From assembly GCA_964572045.1 (NCBI GenBank), contig CAZNEI010000006.1:20052-84051 (forward strand): DNA of 64,000 nucleotides. Direction: 5' to 3'. This document shows, piece after piece, positions 53,090-62,062 of this stretch. The number at the start of each line of letters is the position of its first letter. Within the stretch, counting starts at the first letter, position 1. This stretch comes from CBDCKR01 sp964572045. Lineage in GTDB: Bacteria; Gemmatimonadota; Gemmatimonadetes; Longimicrobiales; Gaopeijiaceae. A program made the position numbers and the translations under genes. The notes under the pieces were generated by a model, which worked only from the letters and a program-made list of their open reading frames with translations, did no database searches and was not told the origin of the DNA.

Positions 53090-53114
53090 GGAGTCGCCCG
53101 TCCCGCCCAGCTCG

Positions 53115-54428
53115 CTACATGTACCGGGAGCGACCGCGCATCTTCACTCGGCCCTTCTTCATGAAACCGTCGTAGTGACGGAGCAGCAGGTGCTGCTGCG
53201 CCTGCTGGACCGTGTCGAGACCCACGCCCACGACGATCAGCAAGCCGGTGCCACCGAAGAAGAACGTCTGGATATTAAAGATCGCAAAGATCCAGAATGG
53301 TACGAGCGCGATGAACGCAAGGTACATCGACCCAGGAAGCGTTACCCTTGTGAGCACGCGATCGATGTACTCCGCCGTCCGGGCGCCCGGCTTCACGCCG
53401 GGCACGAAGGCACCCTGCTTCTTGAGGTTCTCCGCCAGATCCACGGGGTTAAAGATGATCGCCGTGTAGAAGTAGGTGAAAAAGACGATCAGCAATCCGT
53501 AGGTGATGTAGTAGACCGCTCCGGGCTGGAAGATGTCGGCCACGGTGTCGAGGAAGCCACCGGTCGGTCCTGCGAACTGGGCGATCGTGCCCGGCACGAC
53601 GATGAACGACTGAGCGAAAATGATGGGCATCACGCCAGCCGAATTCACCCGAAGTGGGACGAAGCTCTTCTGGCCCTCGCGGATGCGCCCGCGACCCACG
53701 ACCTTACGCGGGATTTGGACCGGGATCTTCCTCGCTCCCATGGTCATGGCGACCACGGCGGCCGTGATCGAAACCAGAACGACGAGGAGCATCACAATCG
53801 CAAAGATCTGGATCTGCCCGGCGACGAACGACTCCCAGGTCCGGGCCACGGCGGCTGGGAAGCCCTCGATGATCGAGAAGAAGATCAGGAGGGACATTCC
53901 GTTCCCGATGCCGCGCTCCGTGATCTGCTCGCCAAGCCACATGACGAAGACGGCTCCCACGGTGAGCGTGATCGTCGTCGTGAGGTTGAAGCCGAATCCG
54001 GGGGTCCGGACGGCGCCTGTACTGGTGAGGAAGGCCGCGTAGCTGAATCCTTGAATGGCACTCAAGAGCACCGTCACGTAGCGGGTCCATTGCGTCAACT
54101 TCTTGCGCCCGTCTTCTCCCTCCTTCTGCATCTTCTCCACGGTGGGGAAGACCGCCGACAAGAGCTGAAACATGATGCTGGCCGAGATATAGGGCATGAT
54201 GCCCAGCGCCAGGATGGTCGCACGGCTGAGGCCGCCACCCACGAACATATCGTAGATCCCGAGGATCCCCCCCTGGAGGGCTCCGAACTGCTGCCGGAGA
54301 ATCCCTACATCCACCCCCGGGACGGTGATGTGCGCCCCGAACCTGTAGATGAGAAGGATGAAGAGCGTGAAGAGGATTTTCTCTTTGAGCTCGGGGACCC
54401 GGAACAGACTTGGAATCGGGTTAGCCAT
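53115..54428 (-). CDS. secY: Preprotein translocase SecY
   Basis: SecY is the protein channel of the Sec system. The 437-residue product has ten predicted membrane helices, the plug region after helix 2, MPYISASIMFQLL near helix 3 and GTGLLIVVGVGLDTVQQ near the C-terminus. Its start overlaps rplO by 8 nt. It leads to adk and map. Confidence 0.98.
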   Translation of the reverse strand: MANPIPSLFRVPELKEKILFTLFILLIYRFGAHITVPGVDVGILRQQFGALQGGILGIYDMFVGGGLSRATILALGIMPYISASIMFQLLSAVFPTVEKMQKEGEDGRKKLTQWTRYVTVLLSAIQGFSYAAFLTSTGAVRTPGFGFNLTTTITLTVGAVFVMWLGEQITERGIGNGMSLLIFFSIIEGFPAAVARTWESFVAGQIQIFAIVMLLVVLVSITAAVVAMTMGARKIPVQIPRKVVGRGRIREGQKSFVPLRVNSAGVMPIIFAQSFIVVPGTIAQFAGPTGGFLDTVADIFQPGAVYYITYGLLIVFFTYFYTAIIFNPVDLAENLKKQGAFVPGVKPGARTAEYIDRVLTRVTLPGSMYLAFIALVPFWIFAIFNIQTFFFGGTGLLIVVGVGLDTVQQAQQHLLLRHYDGFMKKGRVKMRGRSRYM

Positions 54429-54915
54429 CGGTCTCCGTTTCGGCTACTTCGCTGGCGGGAGGACGTCCGGACCGGGTCAGGACCTGGACCGATCCGCCCG
54501 CTTCCTTGAGCTTTTCTACAGCCTTGCTACTGAACTTGTGAGCCTCTACGAAGTACGCTCGGTCGACCTCTCCCATGGCGAGGACCTTGATGAGCCCCCG
54601 AGCGGACCGGATCAGCCCCACTTTCTCCAGCACCTCCGGGTTGACCACGGTCCCCTCGATGCGCGCGAGATCTCCAACATTGACGATTTGGTAGATCGTG
54701 GGCTTCCGCGGAGTGAAGCCGCGCTTCGGGATCCGCCGCTGCAACGGCATCTGCCCTCCCTCGAACCCAAGACGGATCGAGCCACCACTCCGGGATTTCT
54801 GGCCGTCCTGTCCGCGCCCAGATGTCTTGCCCTTCCCCGAGCCGGCGCCTCGCCCCTTTCGCTTTGAGCGGCGATGAGAACCACGAGCGGGGCGCAGTTC
54901 GTGTAGCTCACTCAT
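54421..54915 (-). CDS. rplO: Ribosomal protein L15
   Basis: The 164-residue L15 starts MSELHELRPARGSHRRSKR, continues with GRGAGSGKGKTSGRGQDGQ-type glycine-rich loop and has RRIPKRGFTPRKP. It is longer than E. coli L15 by a C-terminal extension. It overlaps rpmD by 8 nt. Confidence 0.97.
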   Translation of the reverse strand: MSELHELRPARGSHRRSKRKGRGAGSGKGKTSGRGQDGQKSRSGGSIRLGFEGGQMPLQRRIPKRGFTPRKPTIYQIVNVGDLARIEGTVVNPEVLEKVGLIRSARGLIKVLAMGEVDRAYFVEAHKFSSKAVEKLKEAGGSVQVLTRSGRPPASEVAETETDG

Positions 54916-55099
54916 CCCAGACCTCTTCGACCCTTACCAGGTGCGCGACCTGTCTCACCATCCCGCGAATGGCGGGCGTGTCGTTGTGTACCACCGTCTG
55001 CTGGTGCTTCCGTATGCCCAGAGCTTCTAAGACGCGGCGATGCTTCGTTCTGCGCCCGATCCCGCTCCGGACCTGGGTGATGGACAACCTACCGGTCAT
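54908..55099 (-). CDS. rpmD: Ribosomal protein L30
   Basis: The 63-residue L30 has the family pattern LSITQVRSGIGRRTKHRRVLEALG and MVRQVAHLVRVEEV. It overlaps rpsE by 11 nt and rplO by 8 nt. Confidence 0.95.
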   Translation of the reverse strand: MTGRLSITQVRSGIGRRTKHRRVLEALGIRKHQQTVVHNDTPAIRGMVRQVAHLVRVEEVWDE

Positions 55100-55628
55100 G
55101 GTCCTCCCTCAGTCCCAGGATGACTTCAACAGGGACACCCCTTTCGTCGGCCGCCTGCTCGGGGGTGACGAGATTCGTGAGCCCTTGCATCGTGGCTCGG
55201 ACAACGTTGATGGGATTGTTACTCCCAAGGCTCTTGGTAAGGACGTCCCGAATACCGGCCGCATCCATCACGGACCGCACGGGTCCGCCCGCGATGACGC
55301 CAGTTCCCGGCGACGCCGGTCGCAACATCACGCGTCCAGCACCCCAGCGGCCGAGGATCTCGTGAGGGATCGTGCCGTTGCGCACTGGGATTTCGACCAT
55401 TTCCTTCCGGCCGCGCTCGAACGCCTTTCGGATCGCCTCGGCCACTTCATTGGCCTTGGCGAGTCCGATACCGACCCGCCCATTCTGATCACCAACCGAA
55501 ACCAGCGCGGAGAAGGAAAACCGGCGGCCCCCCTTCACAACCTTGGCGACACGGTTGATGTGGATCACGTTCTCCGTGAACTCGGACTCGCGACCGCGAG
55601 CCTCCCTACGTCTGTGTCTCCTGGCCAT
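55089..55628 (-). CDS. rpsE: Ribosomal protein S5
   Basis: The 179-residue S5 has the N-terminal VIHINRVAKVVKGGRRFSFSALV motif and the S5 C-terminal domain with APGTGVIAGG-like sequence (SPGTGVIAGGPVRSVMDAAGI). Its ATG shares one base with the rplR stop. Confidence 0.97.
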   Translation of the reverse strand: MARRHRRREARGRESEFTENVIHINRVAKVVKGGRRFSFSALVSVGDQNGRVGIGLAKANEVAEAIRKAFERGRKEMVEIPVRNGTIPHEILGRWGAGRVMLRPASPGTGVIAGGPVRSVMDAAGIRDVLTKSLGSNNPINVVRATMQGLTNLVTPEQAADERGVPVEVILGLREDHDR

Positions 55629-56008
55629 TAGAACTGCAGCCCTCCCTCCCGGGCGCCCTCCGCAAAGGCTTTAACGCGACCATGATATTGGTATCCCCCT
55701 CGGTCGAACACGACCGACTTCACTCCCTGAGCGACGGCTCTCTCAGCAAGGAGCCTTCCCGCCGCCCGCGCTTGCTCCACGCGCACGTTGGGTCCCTCGG
55801 CCTTGAAGGCGGCGAGGTGCGGGCTCCGCGTCGACAACCCCACCAGTGTCTTGCCGACGTCGTCGTCTACGACCTGTCCTTCACAGTTCTTCGAGGAACG
55901 GAACACAACGAGCCTCGGCCGCTCCCTCGTGCCCCAGATCTTCTTCCGGATCCGGGCGTGTCGCCGGGCCCTCTGCGCCCTTCGGTTCTTCGTGGCTCTG
56001 TTGCTCAT
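55628..56008 (-). CDS. rplR: Ribosomal protein L18
   Basis: The 126-residue L18 has RRHARIRKKIWGTRERPRLVVFRSSKN and the end FDRGGYQYHGRVKAFAEGAREGGL. It binds 5S rRNA. It is followed immediately by rpsE. Confidence 0.97.
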   Translation of the reverse strand: MSNRATKNRRAQRARRHARIRKKIWGTRERPRLVVFRSSKNCEGQVVDDDVGKTLVGLSTRSPHLAAFKAEGPNVRVEQARAAGRLLAERAVAQGVKSVVFDRGGYQYHGRVKAFAEGAREGGLQF

Positions 56009-56022
56009 GTCTCGCTTGTCAA

Positions 56023-56565
56023 TTAGGTGCCGGCGGCCGCTTTGCCCGCCTTCCGGCGGACGCGTTCACCCTTGTATCGAATGCCCTTCCCCTTATACGG
56101 CTCGGGCGGACGGAAATCACGGATCTCCGCAGCGGCCTGGCCCACCTTCTGCTTGTCGATTCCTGAGACGGAAATCGTCGTCGGATTGGGGACATCGAGC
56201 TGCACGCCATCAGGCCCCCGATAATCGATCGTATGAGAAAAACCGAGGTGGAGCAGGATGCCCGAGCCCTTCTTCTCCGCCCGGTAGCCGACACCCTGGA
56301 TCTCAAGGGTCTTGGAGTATCCGTTCTGCACCCCCTCCACCATGTTTGCCACGAGGGTGCGCGTGAGTCCGTGCAACGCTCGGTGATGGGATGCATCCGA
56401 CCGGCGTGTGACACGGAGGGTCTGGTCGTGAAGGGCCACCGTGATATCCGGGTGGACATCGAAAGTCAGCTGGCCCCTACTCCCTTTCACCGTAACATGC
56501 TGACCCACCACGGTCACGTCGACACCCTGCGGCAACTCGATCGGTTGTCTGCCAATACGCGACAT
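56023..56565 (-). CDS. rplF: Ribosomal protein L6
   Basis: The 180-residue L6 begins MSRIGRQPIELPQGVDV and ends with PEPYKGKGIRYKGERVRRKAGK, both diagnostic. It sits between rpsH and rplR. Confidence 0.98.
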   Translation of the reverse strand: MSRIGRQPIELPQGVDVTVVGQHVTVKGSRGQLTFDVHPDITVALHDQTLRVTRRSDASHHRALHGLTRTLVANMVEGVQNGYSKTLEIQGVGYRAEKKGSGILLHLGFSHTIDYRGPDGVQLDVPNPTTISVSGIDKQKVGQAAAEIRDFRPPEPYKGKGIRYKGERVRRKAGKAAAGT

Positions 56566-56577
56566 GAGTTCTATCCC

Positions 56578-56970
56578 CTACCAGACCAGCGCCATGAGCT
56601 CACCACCGACACCCTGCTGGCGGGCCACACGGTCCGACATCAAGCCCTTGGAGGTCGAGAGAATGGCCATGCCAAGCCCGTTGCGGACTCGCGGCACGTC
56701 ATCGACGCCCACATACCGGCGGCAACCCGGGCGAGACACACGCTCGAGGTGTCTGATGATCGGTCCCTTCTCGTGATATCGCAGGTAGACGCGCAAGACG
56801 CCAAAACCGCCGTCTTCCAAGACCTTGTAGCCGTAGATGAAATGATTGTCCTTGAGCAGGCGGGCCACTTCGGTCTTGAGCTTCGAGACCGGCATGTCCG
56901 TCCATTTGTGCCCGGCGTTACTGGCGTTCCGGATGCGGGTGAGCATGTCCGCGATGGGATCGGTCATCAT
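56578..56970 (-). CDS. rpsH: Ribosomal protein S8
   Basis: The 130-residue S8 begins MMTDPIADMLTRIRNASNAGH and has ISREGTDHQTPR absent but SxGLMSDR intact as LSTSKGLMSDRVARQQGVGGE, the C-terminal signature. It lies between rpsN and rplF. Confidence 0.97.
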   Translation of the reverse strand: MMTDPIADMLTRIRNASNAGHKWTDMPVSKLKTEVARLLKDNHFIYGYKVLEDGGFGVLRVYLRYHEKGPIIRHLERVSRPGCRRYVGVDDVPRVRNGLGMAILSTSKGLMSDRVARQQGVGGELMALVW

Positions 56971-56984
56971 AGCCGTTCAGTCCT

Positions 56985-57170
56985 TTACCAACTCGATTTC
57001 CGAACACCCGGGATCTCCCCCTGGAGGGACATCTCACGGAAACATATGCGGCAGATGCCGAACTTCCGGATGTACGCACGAGGGCGTCCACAGCGCTGAC
57101 AGCGGTTCCGGTGTCGCCCCGGATACTTGGGTGTACGGTTGTTCCTCTCGATCAGCGCCTTCCTGGCCAT
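56985..57170 (-). CDS. rpsN: Ribosomal protein S14, zinc type
   Basis: The 61-residue type Z S14 has zinc ligands C24, C27, C40 and C43 in RCQRCGRPRAY and FGICRICFRE. The short zinc form contrasts with the 100-residue type of many proteobacteria. Confidence 0.98.
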   Translation of the reverse strand: MARKALIERNNRTPKYPGRHRNRCQRCGRPRAYIRKFGICRICFREMSLQGEIPGVRKSSW

Positions 57171-57186
57171 CCTGCTCCCCTGTCAG

Positions 57187-57780
57187 TTAGTTCGCGTGCT
57201 GCCCGATGGAGACAGGAACCGCCCCTCGGAAGGGAAATCCCATCTCACGAAGTAGGGCCAGTCCCTCGTCATCCTTCTGGGTGGAGGTGACGACGGAGAT
57301 GTTCATGCCATGAATCTGGCCGACCTTATCATAGTCTATTTCGGGAAAGATGATCTGCTCTCGCACGCCCATCGTGAAGTTCCCCCGGCCGTCGAAGGCT
57401 CGGGTCCGGAGTCCCCGGAAGTCGCGCACGCGAGGTATGGCGACACTCACGAGACGATCCAGGAACTCGTACATCCGATGGCGGCGCAGCGTTACGGTCG
57501 CACCGATCGGCATGCCCTCACGGAGCTGGAAGTTCGAGATCGACCGGCGGGCCCGCGTTACAACCGCCTTCTGACCGGTGATGACGCCCAGCTCCTCCAC
57601 AACAGACTGGAGAAGCTTGGCGTTCTTCGGTGCTTCACCCACTCCCACGTTGACCACCACCTTTTCGATCCTCGGGATCTGGTGCGGATTACGCCACTGG
57701 AACTGCTCGGCCAGCCTTGGGCGAACATACTCCTTGTAGTGCGTCAGTAGTCTTGGTTCCATCTCTCTAGTCGCCTTCAA
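57187..57780 (-). CDS. rplE: Ribosomal protein L5
   Basis: The 197-residue L5 has IPRIEKVVVNVGVGEA, the ITGQKAVVTRARRSISNFQLREG segment and NFTMGVREQIIFPEIDYDK. It binds 5S rRNA. It is slightly longer at the N-terminus than E. coli L5. Confidence 0.98.
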   Translation of the reverse strand: MKATREMEPRLLTHYKEYVRPRLAEQFQWRNPHQIPRIEKVVVNVGVGEAPKNAKLLQSVVEELGVITGQKAVVTRARRSISNFQLREGMPIGATVTLRRHRMYEFLDRLVSVAIPRVRDFRGLRTRAFDGRGNFTMGVREQIIFPEIDYDKVGQIHGMNISVVTSTQKDDEGLALLREMGFPFRGAVPVSIGQHAN

Positions 57781-57829
57781 ATCCGTGGCGCCGTGGACGT
57801 CGACTCGGTGTGCTTAACGAGGCTCCCCG

Positions 57830-58168
57830 CTACGGTTTGGGTATGGGGTTACCGGTCTTCACGGCGATCCTCTCCTTAGTGCCATCGGCCTCAATCCGCA
57901 TTCGGATTCGGCTCGCTTGGTCCGAAGCCGGATCCACCAGCATCACGTTGGAGATGTGGATCGGCGCCTCGAAGGTCATGATCCCACCCTCGGGGTTCGC
58001 CTCCGAGGGCCTCTCGTGGCGCTTCCGCATATTGACTCCCTCGACGACGACCCGGCCGCTGGCGCGAAGAACTTGGAGGACCGTGCCCTCCCTATCCCGA
58101 AAGTTACCGCGGATCACCTTGACCCGGTCGCCCTTGACGATCGCATAGCGTACTGCGTTCGTGCCCAT
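57830..58168 (-). CDS. rplX: Ribosomal protein L24
   Basis: The 112-residue L24 starts at 58168 and has the KOW motif KGDRVKVIRGNFRDREGTVLQV and VEGVNMRKRHERPS. Its ATG shares one base with the rplN stop (TAATG). The longer frame upstream lies within rplN and is spurious. Confidence 0.96.
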   Translation of the reverse strand: MGTNAVRYAIVKGDRVKVIRGNFRDREGTVLQVLRASGRVVVEGVNMRKRHERPSEANPEGGIMTFEAPIHISNVMLVDPASDQASRIRMRIEADGTKERIAVKTGNPIPKP

Positions 58169-58536
58169 TACAAGACCTCCGGAGCCAGCGAGACGATTCT
58201 CATGTACCGCTTTTCGCGCAGCTCTCGGCCGACCGGACCAAAGATGCGAGTGCCCCGAGGCTCGCCCTGGGGCGTGACGAGCACCGCAGCGTTTTCGTCG
58301 AAGCGGATGTAGGTGCCGTCGCGGCGGCGCACTTCCTTGGCCGTACGCACGATGACGGCACGGACCACTTCCCCCCTCTTCACGGGAGAGTTGGGAATCG
58401 CGTCCTTGACCGTCGCGACGATGACGTCTCCCACGCTGGCGTAGCGCCGCCGTGACCCACCCATGACCCGAATACACAGGGCACTCTTCGCGCCCGAGTT
58501 GTCAGCAATCCTGAGGATTGATTCCTGCTGAATCAT
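58168..58536 (-). CDS. rplN: Ribosomal protein L14
   Basis: The 122-residue L14 begins MIQQESILRIADNSGAKSALCIRV and ends with RIVSLAPEVL, all conserved. Standard place between rpsQ and rplX. Confidence 0.98.
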   Translation of the reverse strand: MIQQESILRIADNSGAKSALCIRVMGGSRRRYASVGDVIVATVKDAIPNSPVKRGEVVRAVIVRTAKEVRRRDGTYIRFDENAAVLVTPQGEPRGTRIFGPVGRELREKRYMRIVSLAPEVL

Positions 58537-58573
58537 CTTCGCGTCCCAAATGAGTGGTTCTCGGCAGCCCTTG

Positions 58574-58882
58574 CTACCTCGATGATCCGATCAGCTCCAC
58601 GACGCGCCATCGCTTCTTCTTTGAGATGGGACGGGTCTCTGCGATTCTGACCACGTCGCCCTCCTTGTACCGGTTCTCCTCGTCGTGAGCGTGGTACTTC
58701 TTCGTTTTCCTCACCCGCTTCCCGTACAGCGGATGGGCGAATTGTCGCTCTACTCGTACGGTCACGGTCTTGTCGGCTTTCGCGCTGGTCACGACACCCG
58801 TGCGGAGCTTTCTCCGGTTGCGAGTGCCCTGAGTGGACGAGGCCTCGACCTGATCGACCTTCCCTTCCGTGTTTTCTGCCAT
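58574..58882 (-). CDS. rpsQ: Ribosomal protein S17
   Basis: The 102-residue S17 has GVVTSAKADKTVTVRVERQ and GDVVRIAETRPISKKKRWRVVE. An N-terminal extension of about 18 residues is not found in E. coli S17. Confidence 0.97.
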   Translation of the reverse strand: MAENTEGKVDQVEASSTQGTRNRRKLRTGVVTSAKADKTVTVRVERQFAHPLYGKRVRKTKKYHAHDEENRYKEGDVVRIAETRPISKKKRWRVVELIGSSR

Positions 58883-58885
58883 CGA

Positions 58886-59101
58886 TTACTCGGTCAGCTT
58901 CTCGGACTCTCCGGCTCGCTCACGCTCGCGGAGAATCGTGTGTAGGCGCGCGATGTCGCGCTTTACGTGTTGTAGGATCTTGGGGTTCTCGAGCTCCATC
59001 GTCCCCGTGCGGAACCGAAGGCGGAACTGCTCCTCCTTCAGTTCTTGCAGGCGGGCCAAGATCTCGACGTTGTCCCATTCGCGGATGTCCTCAGCCTTCA
59101 T
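58886..59101 (-). CDS. rpmC: Ribosomal protein L29
   Basis: The 71-residue L29 (from Met at 59101) has MKAEDIREWDNVEILARLQELKEEQF and the C-terminal RDIARLHTILRERE helix. A start four codons earlier (59113) is possible but adds only MRSD. Confidence 0.95.
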   Translation of the reverse strand: MKAEDIREWDNVEILARLQELKEEQFRLRFRTGTMELENPKILQHVKRDIARLHTILRERERAGESEKLTE

Positions 59102-59121
59102 ATCTGATCTCAATTCGGGGA

Positions 59122-59538
59122 CTAGAGTTGGCGCTCACGTACGACGAAGCGTGTAAGTACGGGGAGCTTGGCAGCGGCCAACTGCATGGCACGCTTGGCA
59201 ACATCCTCCGAAACACCCTCTAGCTCGAACATCATGCGTCCGGGCTTCACAACGGCCACCCATCCCTCGGGGTTACCCTTCCCCTTCCCCATCCGGGTCT
59301 CCGCCGGCTTGGCCGTAATGGGCTTGTCGGGGAAAATCCGAATCCAAACCTTCCCACCACGTTTGATGTGGCGCGTCATCGCCACACGGGCAGACTCGAT
59401 CTGGCGGTTCGAAATCCAGCCGCATTGCGTGGCTTGGAGGCCGTACTCGCCGAACGAGACCCTGTTGCCCCGACGCGCCTTGCCGCGCATCCGGCCCTTA
59501 TGCGTCTTGCGGTGTTTTACGCGCTTGGGCGCTAGCAT
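59122..59538 (-). CDS. rplP: Ribosomal protein L16
   Basis: The 138-residue L16 begins MLAPKRVKHRKTHKGRMRGKA and has the conserved GKGKGNPEGWVAVVKPGRMMFEL. Order rpsC-rplP-rpmC is canonical. Confidence 0.98.
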   Translation of the reverse strand: MLAPKRVKHRKTHKGRMRGKARRGNRVSFGEYGLQATQCGWISNRQIESARVAMTRHIKRGGKVWIRIFPDKPITAKPAETRMGKGKGNPEGWVAVVKPGRMMFELEGVSEDVAKRAMQLAAAKLPVLTRFVVRERQL

Positions 59539-59554
59539 CGCCTATCCCTCTCGG

Positions 59555-60214
59555 TCATACACCAGTCGAGTACGTGCGGCCGCGCCGCTCTTCAACCACC
59601 TCACCACGGAAGATCCAGCACTTCACTCCCACGGTTCCGTACGTCGTGACGGCCGGAACCTGTGCGTAATCGATGTTGGCCCGCAGTGTGTGGAGAGGCA
59701 CGCGCCCTTCATTGTATCCCTCCGTGCGAGCGATCTCAGCACCCCCAAGCCTCCCTGCACACTGGATCCTGATGCCCTCGGCACCGCCCCTCATCGCGGA
59801 TTGTAGGGCTCGCTTCATCGCACGACGAAACGAGATCCGCTGCCCAATCTGGTGAGCGACGTTCTCGGCAACGAGACGTGCGTCGACCTCGGGTCGACGG
59901 ATCTCCTCCACGTTCACGGAGATCTCAGCGTTGGTGAGGACGGCCAACTCGTCGCGCAGCTTGTCAACCTCGGACCCACGCTTTCCGATCACCACTCCGG
60001 GACGCGCCGTGAACAGCGTAACGACGATCTTCGAAGGCTTGCGCTCGATCTCGACCTTGGAGAGTGCGCCGTGGGCCAAGCGACGGTGGAGGTACGTCCG
60101 GATCGTCGCATCCTCCTGGAGGAGCCGGGGGAAATCACGCTCGGCGTACCAACGGGACTTCCAGTCCTTGACGATCCCGAGGCGGAAGCCGAGTGGATGT
60201 GTCTTTTGTCCCAT
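59555..60214 (-). CDS. rpsC: Ribosomal protein S3
   Basis: The 219-residue S3 starts MGQKTHPLGFRLGIVKDWKS at 60214, has the KH motif VVIGKRGSEVDKLR and the C-terminal domain ending in the YGTVGVKCWIFRGEVV segment. The frame upstream to 60301 overlaps rplV and is not used. Confidence 0.98.
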   Translation of the reverse strand: MGQKTHPLGFRLGIVKDWKSRWYAERDFPRLLQEDATIRTYLHRRLAHGALSKVEIERKPSKIVVTLFTARPGVVIGKRGSEVDKLRDELAVLTNAEISVNVEEIRRPEVDARLVAENVAHQIGQRISFRRAMKRALQSAMRGGAEGIRIQCAGRLGGAEIARTEGYNEGRVPLHTLRANIDYAQVPAVTTYGTVGVKCWIFRGEVVEERRGRTYSTGV

Positions 60215-60216
60215 TC

Positions 60217-60567
60217 CTATTCCTTCGTATTCACGACTACCGTGATGTGGCTTGTCCTCTTGTTGATGCGAGCGGCCCGGCCCATGGCTCGAGCGCGCCA
60301 CCGCTTCAGCGTCGGGCCCTCGTCGACGTAGGCTGAGGTCACCGCCAGATCGTCGACATCCAGAATGTCGCCCATGTCCTCGGCCTTGTTCTGAGCGTTG
60401 GCCACGGCGGAGCGGAGCGCCTTGACCACCGGATCTGCAGCAGCCTTCTTGGAGAAACGGAGGATGGCATACGCTTCATTCACGGTCTTGCCGCGAATCT
60501 GATCCACGACGATCCGGACCTTGCGTGGACTCATTCGGATATGACGAGCCACTGCCCTGGCTTGCAT
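60217..60567 (-). CDS. rplV: Ribosomal protein L22
   Basis: The 116-residue L22 has MQARAVARHIRMSPRKVRIVVDQIRG and the extended loop GPTLKRWRARAMGRAARINKRTSHI. The ATG at 60567 is preferred because GAGG lies eight nucleotides upstream; the ATG at 60573 leaves only three. Confidence 0.95.
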   Translation of the reverse strand: MQARAVARHIRMSPRKVRIVVDQIRGKTVNEAYAILRFSKKAAADPVVKALRSAVANAQNKAEDMGDILDVDDLAVTSAYVDEGPTLKRWRARAMGRAARINKRTSHITVVVNTKE

Positions 60568-60577
60568 CCCCATTCCC

Positions 60578-60868
60578 TCACCTACCCACTCTGGATCGTT
60601 TGTCGGCCAGCTTTCCGCCGTGGCCCCTGAAGAGGCGCGTCGGGGCAAACTCGCCGAGCTTGTGACCCACCATGTTCTCCGTGACATACACGGGAATGAA
60701 CTTGTTGCCGTTGTGCACGGCGATGGTGTGCCCCACGAAGTCCGGGGAGATCGTGGACGCCCGTGCCCAGGTCTTCACGACTCTCTTGCGATCACGCGCG
60801 TTCATCGCCTCAATCTTCGCGAGGAGTTTCTTGTCGATGTACGGACCCTTCTTCACGCTGCGTGGCAT
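60578..60868 (-). CDS. rpsS: Ribosomal protein S19
   Basis: The 96-residue S19 begins MPRSVKKGPYIDKKLLAKI and has the pattern GHTIAVHNGNKFIPVYVTENMVGHKLGEF. It binds near the ribosomal A site. Confidence 0.98.
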   Translation of the reverse strand: MPRSVKKGPYIDKKLLAKIEAMNARDRKRVVKTWARASTISPDFVGHTIAVHNGNKFIPVYVTENMVGHKLGEFAPTRLFRGHGGKLADKRSRVGR

Positions 60869-60902
60869 TTCACCGGCCTCTCCTCAAGCGCTGCGAGTTC
60901 GA

Positions 60903-61745
60903 TCACTGCGTCGCCTTGCCCCGCTTACGTCCGCGGATGATGTACTTGTTCGACTGCTTCTTCTTCGGACGGGTCTTGGTCCCCTCCCGCTTGCCCCAAG
61001 GCGTCACCGGAGGCCGACCCCCCGAGGCCCTGCCCTCACCGCCACCCAGGGGGTGATCCACTGGGTTCATCGCAACACCGCGGACCTTCGGGCGCCGCCC
61101 GCGCCACCGGTTGGCTCCAGCCTTTCCGATGCTCTGCAGGTTGTGCTCAATGTTGCCGACCTGACCGATGGTCGCCATGCAAGTGTCGAGCACTCTCCGG
61201 ACCTCGGTGGAGGGCAGGCGGACGGCCACGTACTTGCCTTCTTTTGCGACGACCTGCACGCCGGCACCAGCCGAGCGCGCCATCTGGCCTCCCTTGCCCG
61301 GCTTGAGCTCGATGTTGTGGACCACGGTGCCCAGGGGGATCTTGCCAAGCGGGAGTGCGTTTCCGACGCGGATATCTGCTTCAGGGCCCGACATGACGGT
61401 CGTGCCCACACGCAAGCCCCGAGGGTGTAGGATGTAGCGCTTCTCGCCGTCCAAGTAGTGGACTAGGGCAATGTTCGAGCTCCGGTTCGGATCATACTCG
61501 ATGGTGGCGATCGTCCCGGGAACTCCAACCTTGTCGCGGCGGAAGTCGATCCGACGATAGCGGCGCTTGTGTCCTCCTCCCCGTCTCCGAGAAGTGATGT
61601 GCCCGTGGTGGTTTCGTCCGCCCGACTTCTTGAGCGGTTCCAGGAGGGACTTTTCCGGCTCCTTCGTCGTCAGGACGTCGGAGTGGTCGATGATCGAGCG
61701 GAAGCGGCTGCCCGGCGTCACCGGTTTGAATTTCTTGATAGCCAT
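60903..61745 (-). CDS. rplB: Ribosomal protein L2
   Basis: The 280-residue L2 begins MAIKKFKPVTPGSRFRS and ends with the GRKRGKATQ tail. The conserved GGRNHHGHITSRRRGGGHKR and VAMNPVDHPLGGGEGRASGG contribute to the peptidyl-transferase centre; the catalytically important His is in the latter. Confidence 0.98.
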   Translation of the reverse strand: MAIKKFKPVTPGSRFRSIIDHSDVLTTKEPEKSLLEPLKKSGGRNHHGHITSRRRGGGHKRRYRRIDFRRDKVGVPGTIATIEYDPNRSSNIALVHYLDGEKRYILHPRGLRVGTTVMSGPEADIRVGNALPLGKIPLGTVVHNIELKPGKGGQMARSAGAGVQVVAKEGKYVAVRLPSTEVRRVLDTCMATIGQVGNIEHNLQSIGKAGANRWRGRRPKVRGVAMNPVDHPLGGGEGRASGGRPPVTPWGKREGTKTRPKKKQSNKYIIRGRKRGKATQ

Positions 61746-61750
61746 CGGCG

Positions 61751-62062
61751 TTACCCGACCTCGTAAAACTCGATGTGGTCACCTTCGGCCAGCTGGACCA
61801 CCGCCTTCTTGAAGGCGGCGCGGCGCCCGACGTTGGGGTTGCGCGACATACGGCCCATCAGAGCACGCTTGGCCTTCCCGGCGTAGCACATCGTGCGAAC
61901 CCGATCAACCTTCACGTCCCAGAGCTGCTCGACAGCTCGGGCGATTTCGATCTTGTTGGCGTGCCGGTTAACAACAAACGTGTAGACATTGTCGTCATCG
62001 ATGGCCTGGGCCGACTTTTCTGTCACGACCGGCCGGTAGATCACGTCGTACACGTCACGCAT
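61751..62062 (-). CDS. rplW: Ribosomal protein L23
   Basis: The 103-residue L23 has IYRPVVTEKSAQAIDDDNVYTF and a basic loop GKAKRALMGRMSRNP. It lies at the tunnel exit and docks SRP. It overlaps rplD by 8 nt. Confidence 0.96.
   Translation of the reverse strand: MRDVYDVIYRPVVTEKSAQAIDDDNVYTFVVNRHANKIEIARAVEQLWDVKVDRVRTMCYAGKAKRALMGRMSRNPNVGRRAAFKKAVVQLAEGDHIEFYEVG

Noticed and set aside
52932..54509. A 525-codon plus-strand frame opposite adk and secY
   Set aside because: It is a shadow of conserved genes. Its translation is His/Asp/Arg-rich without motifs.
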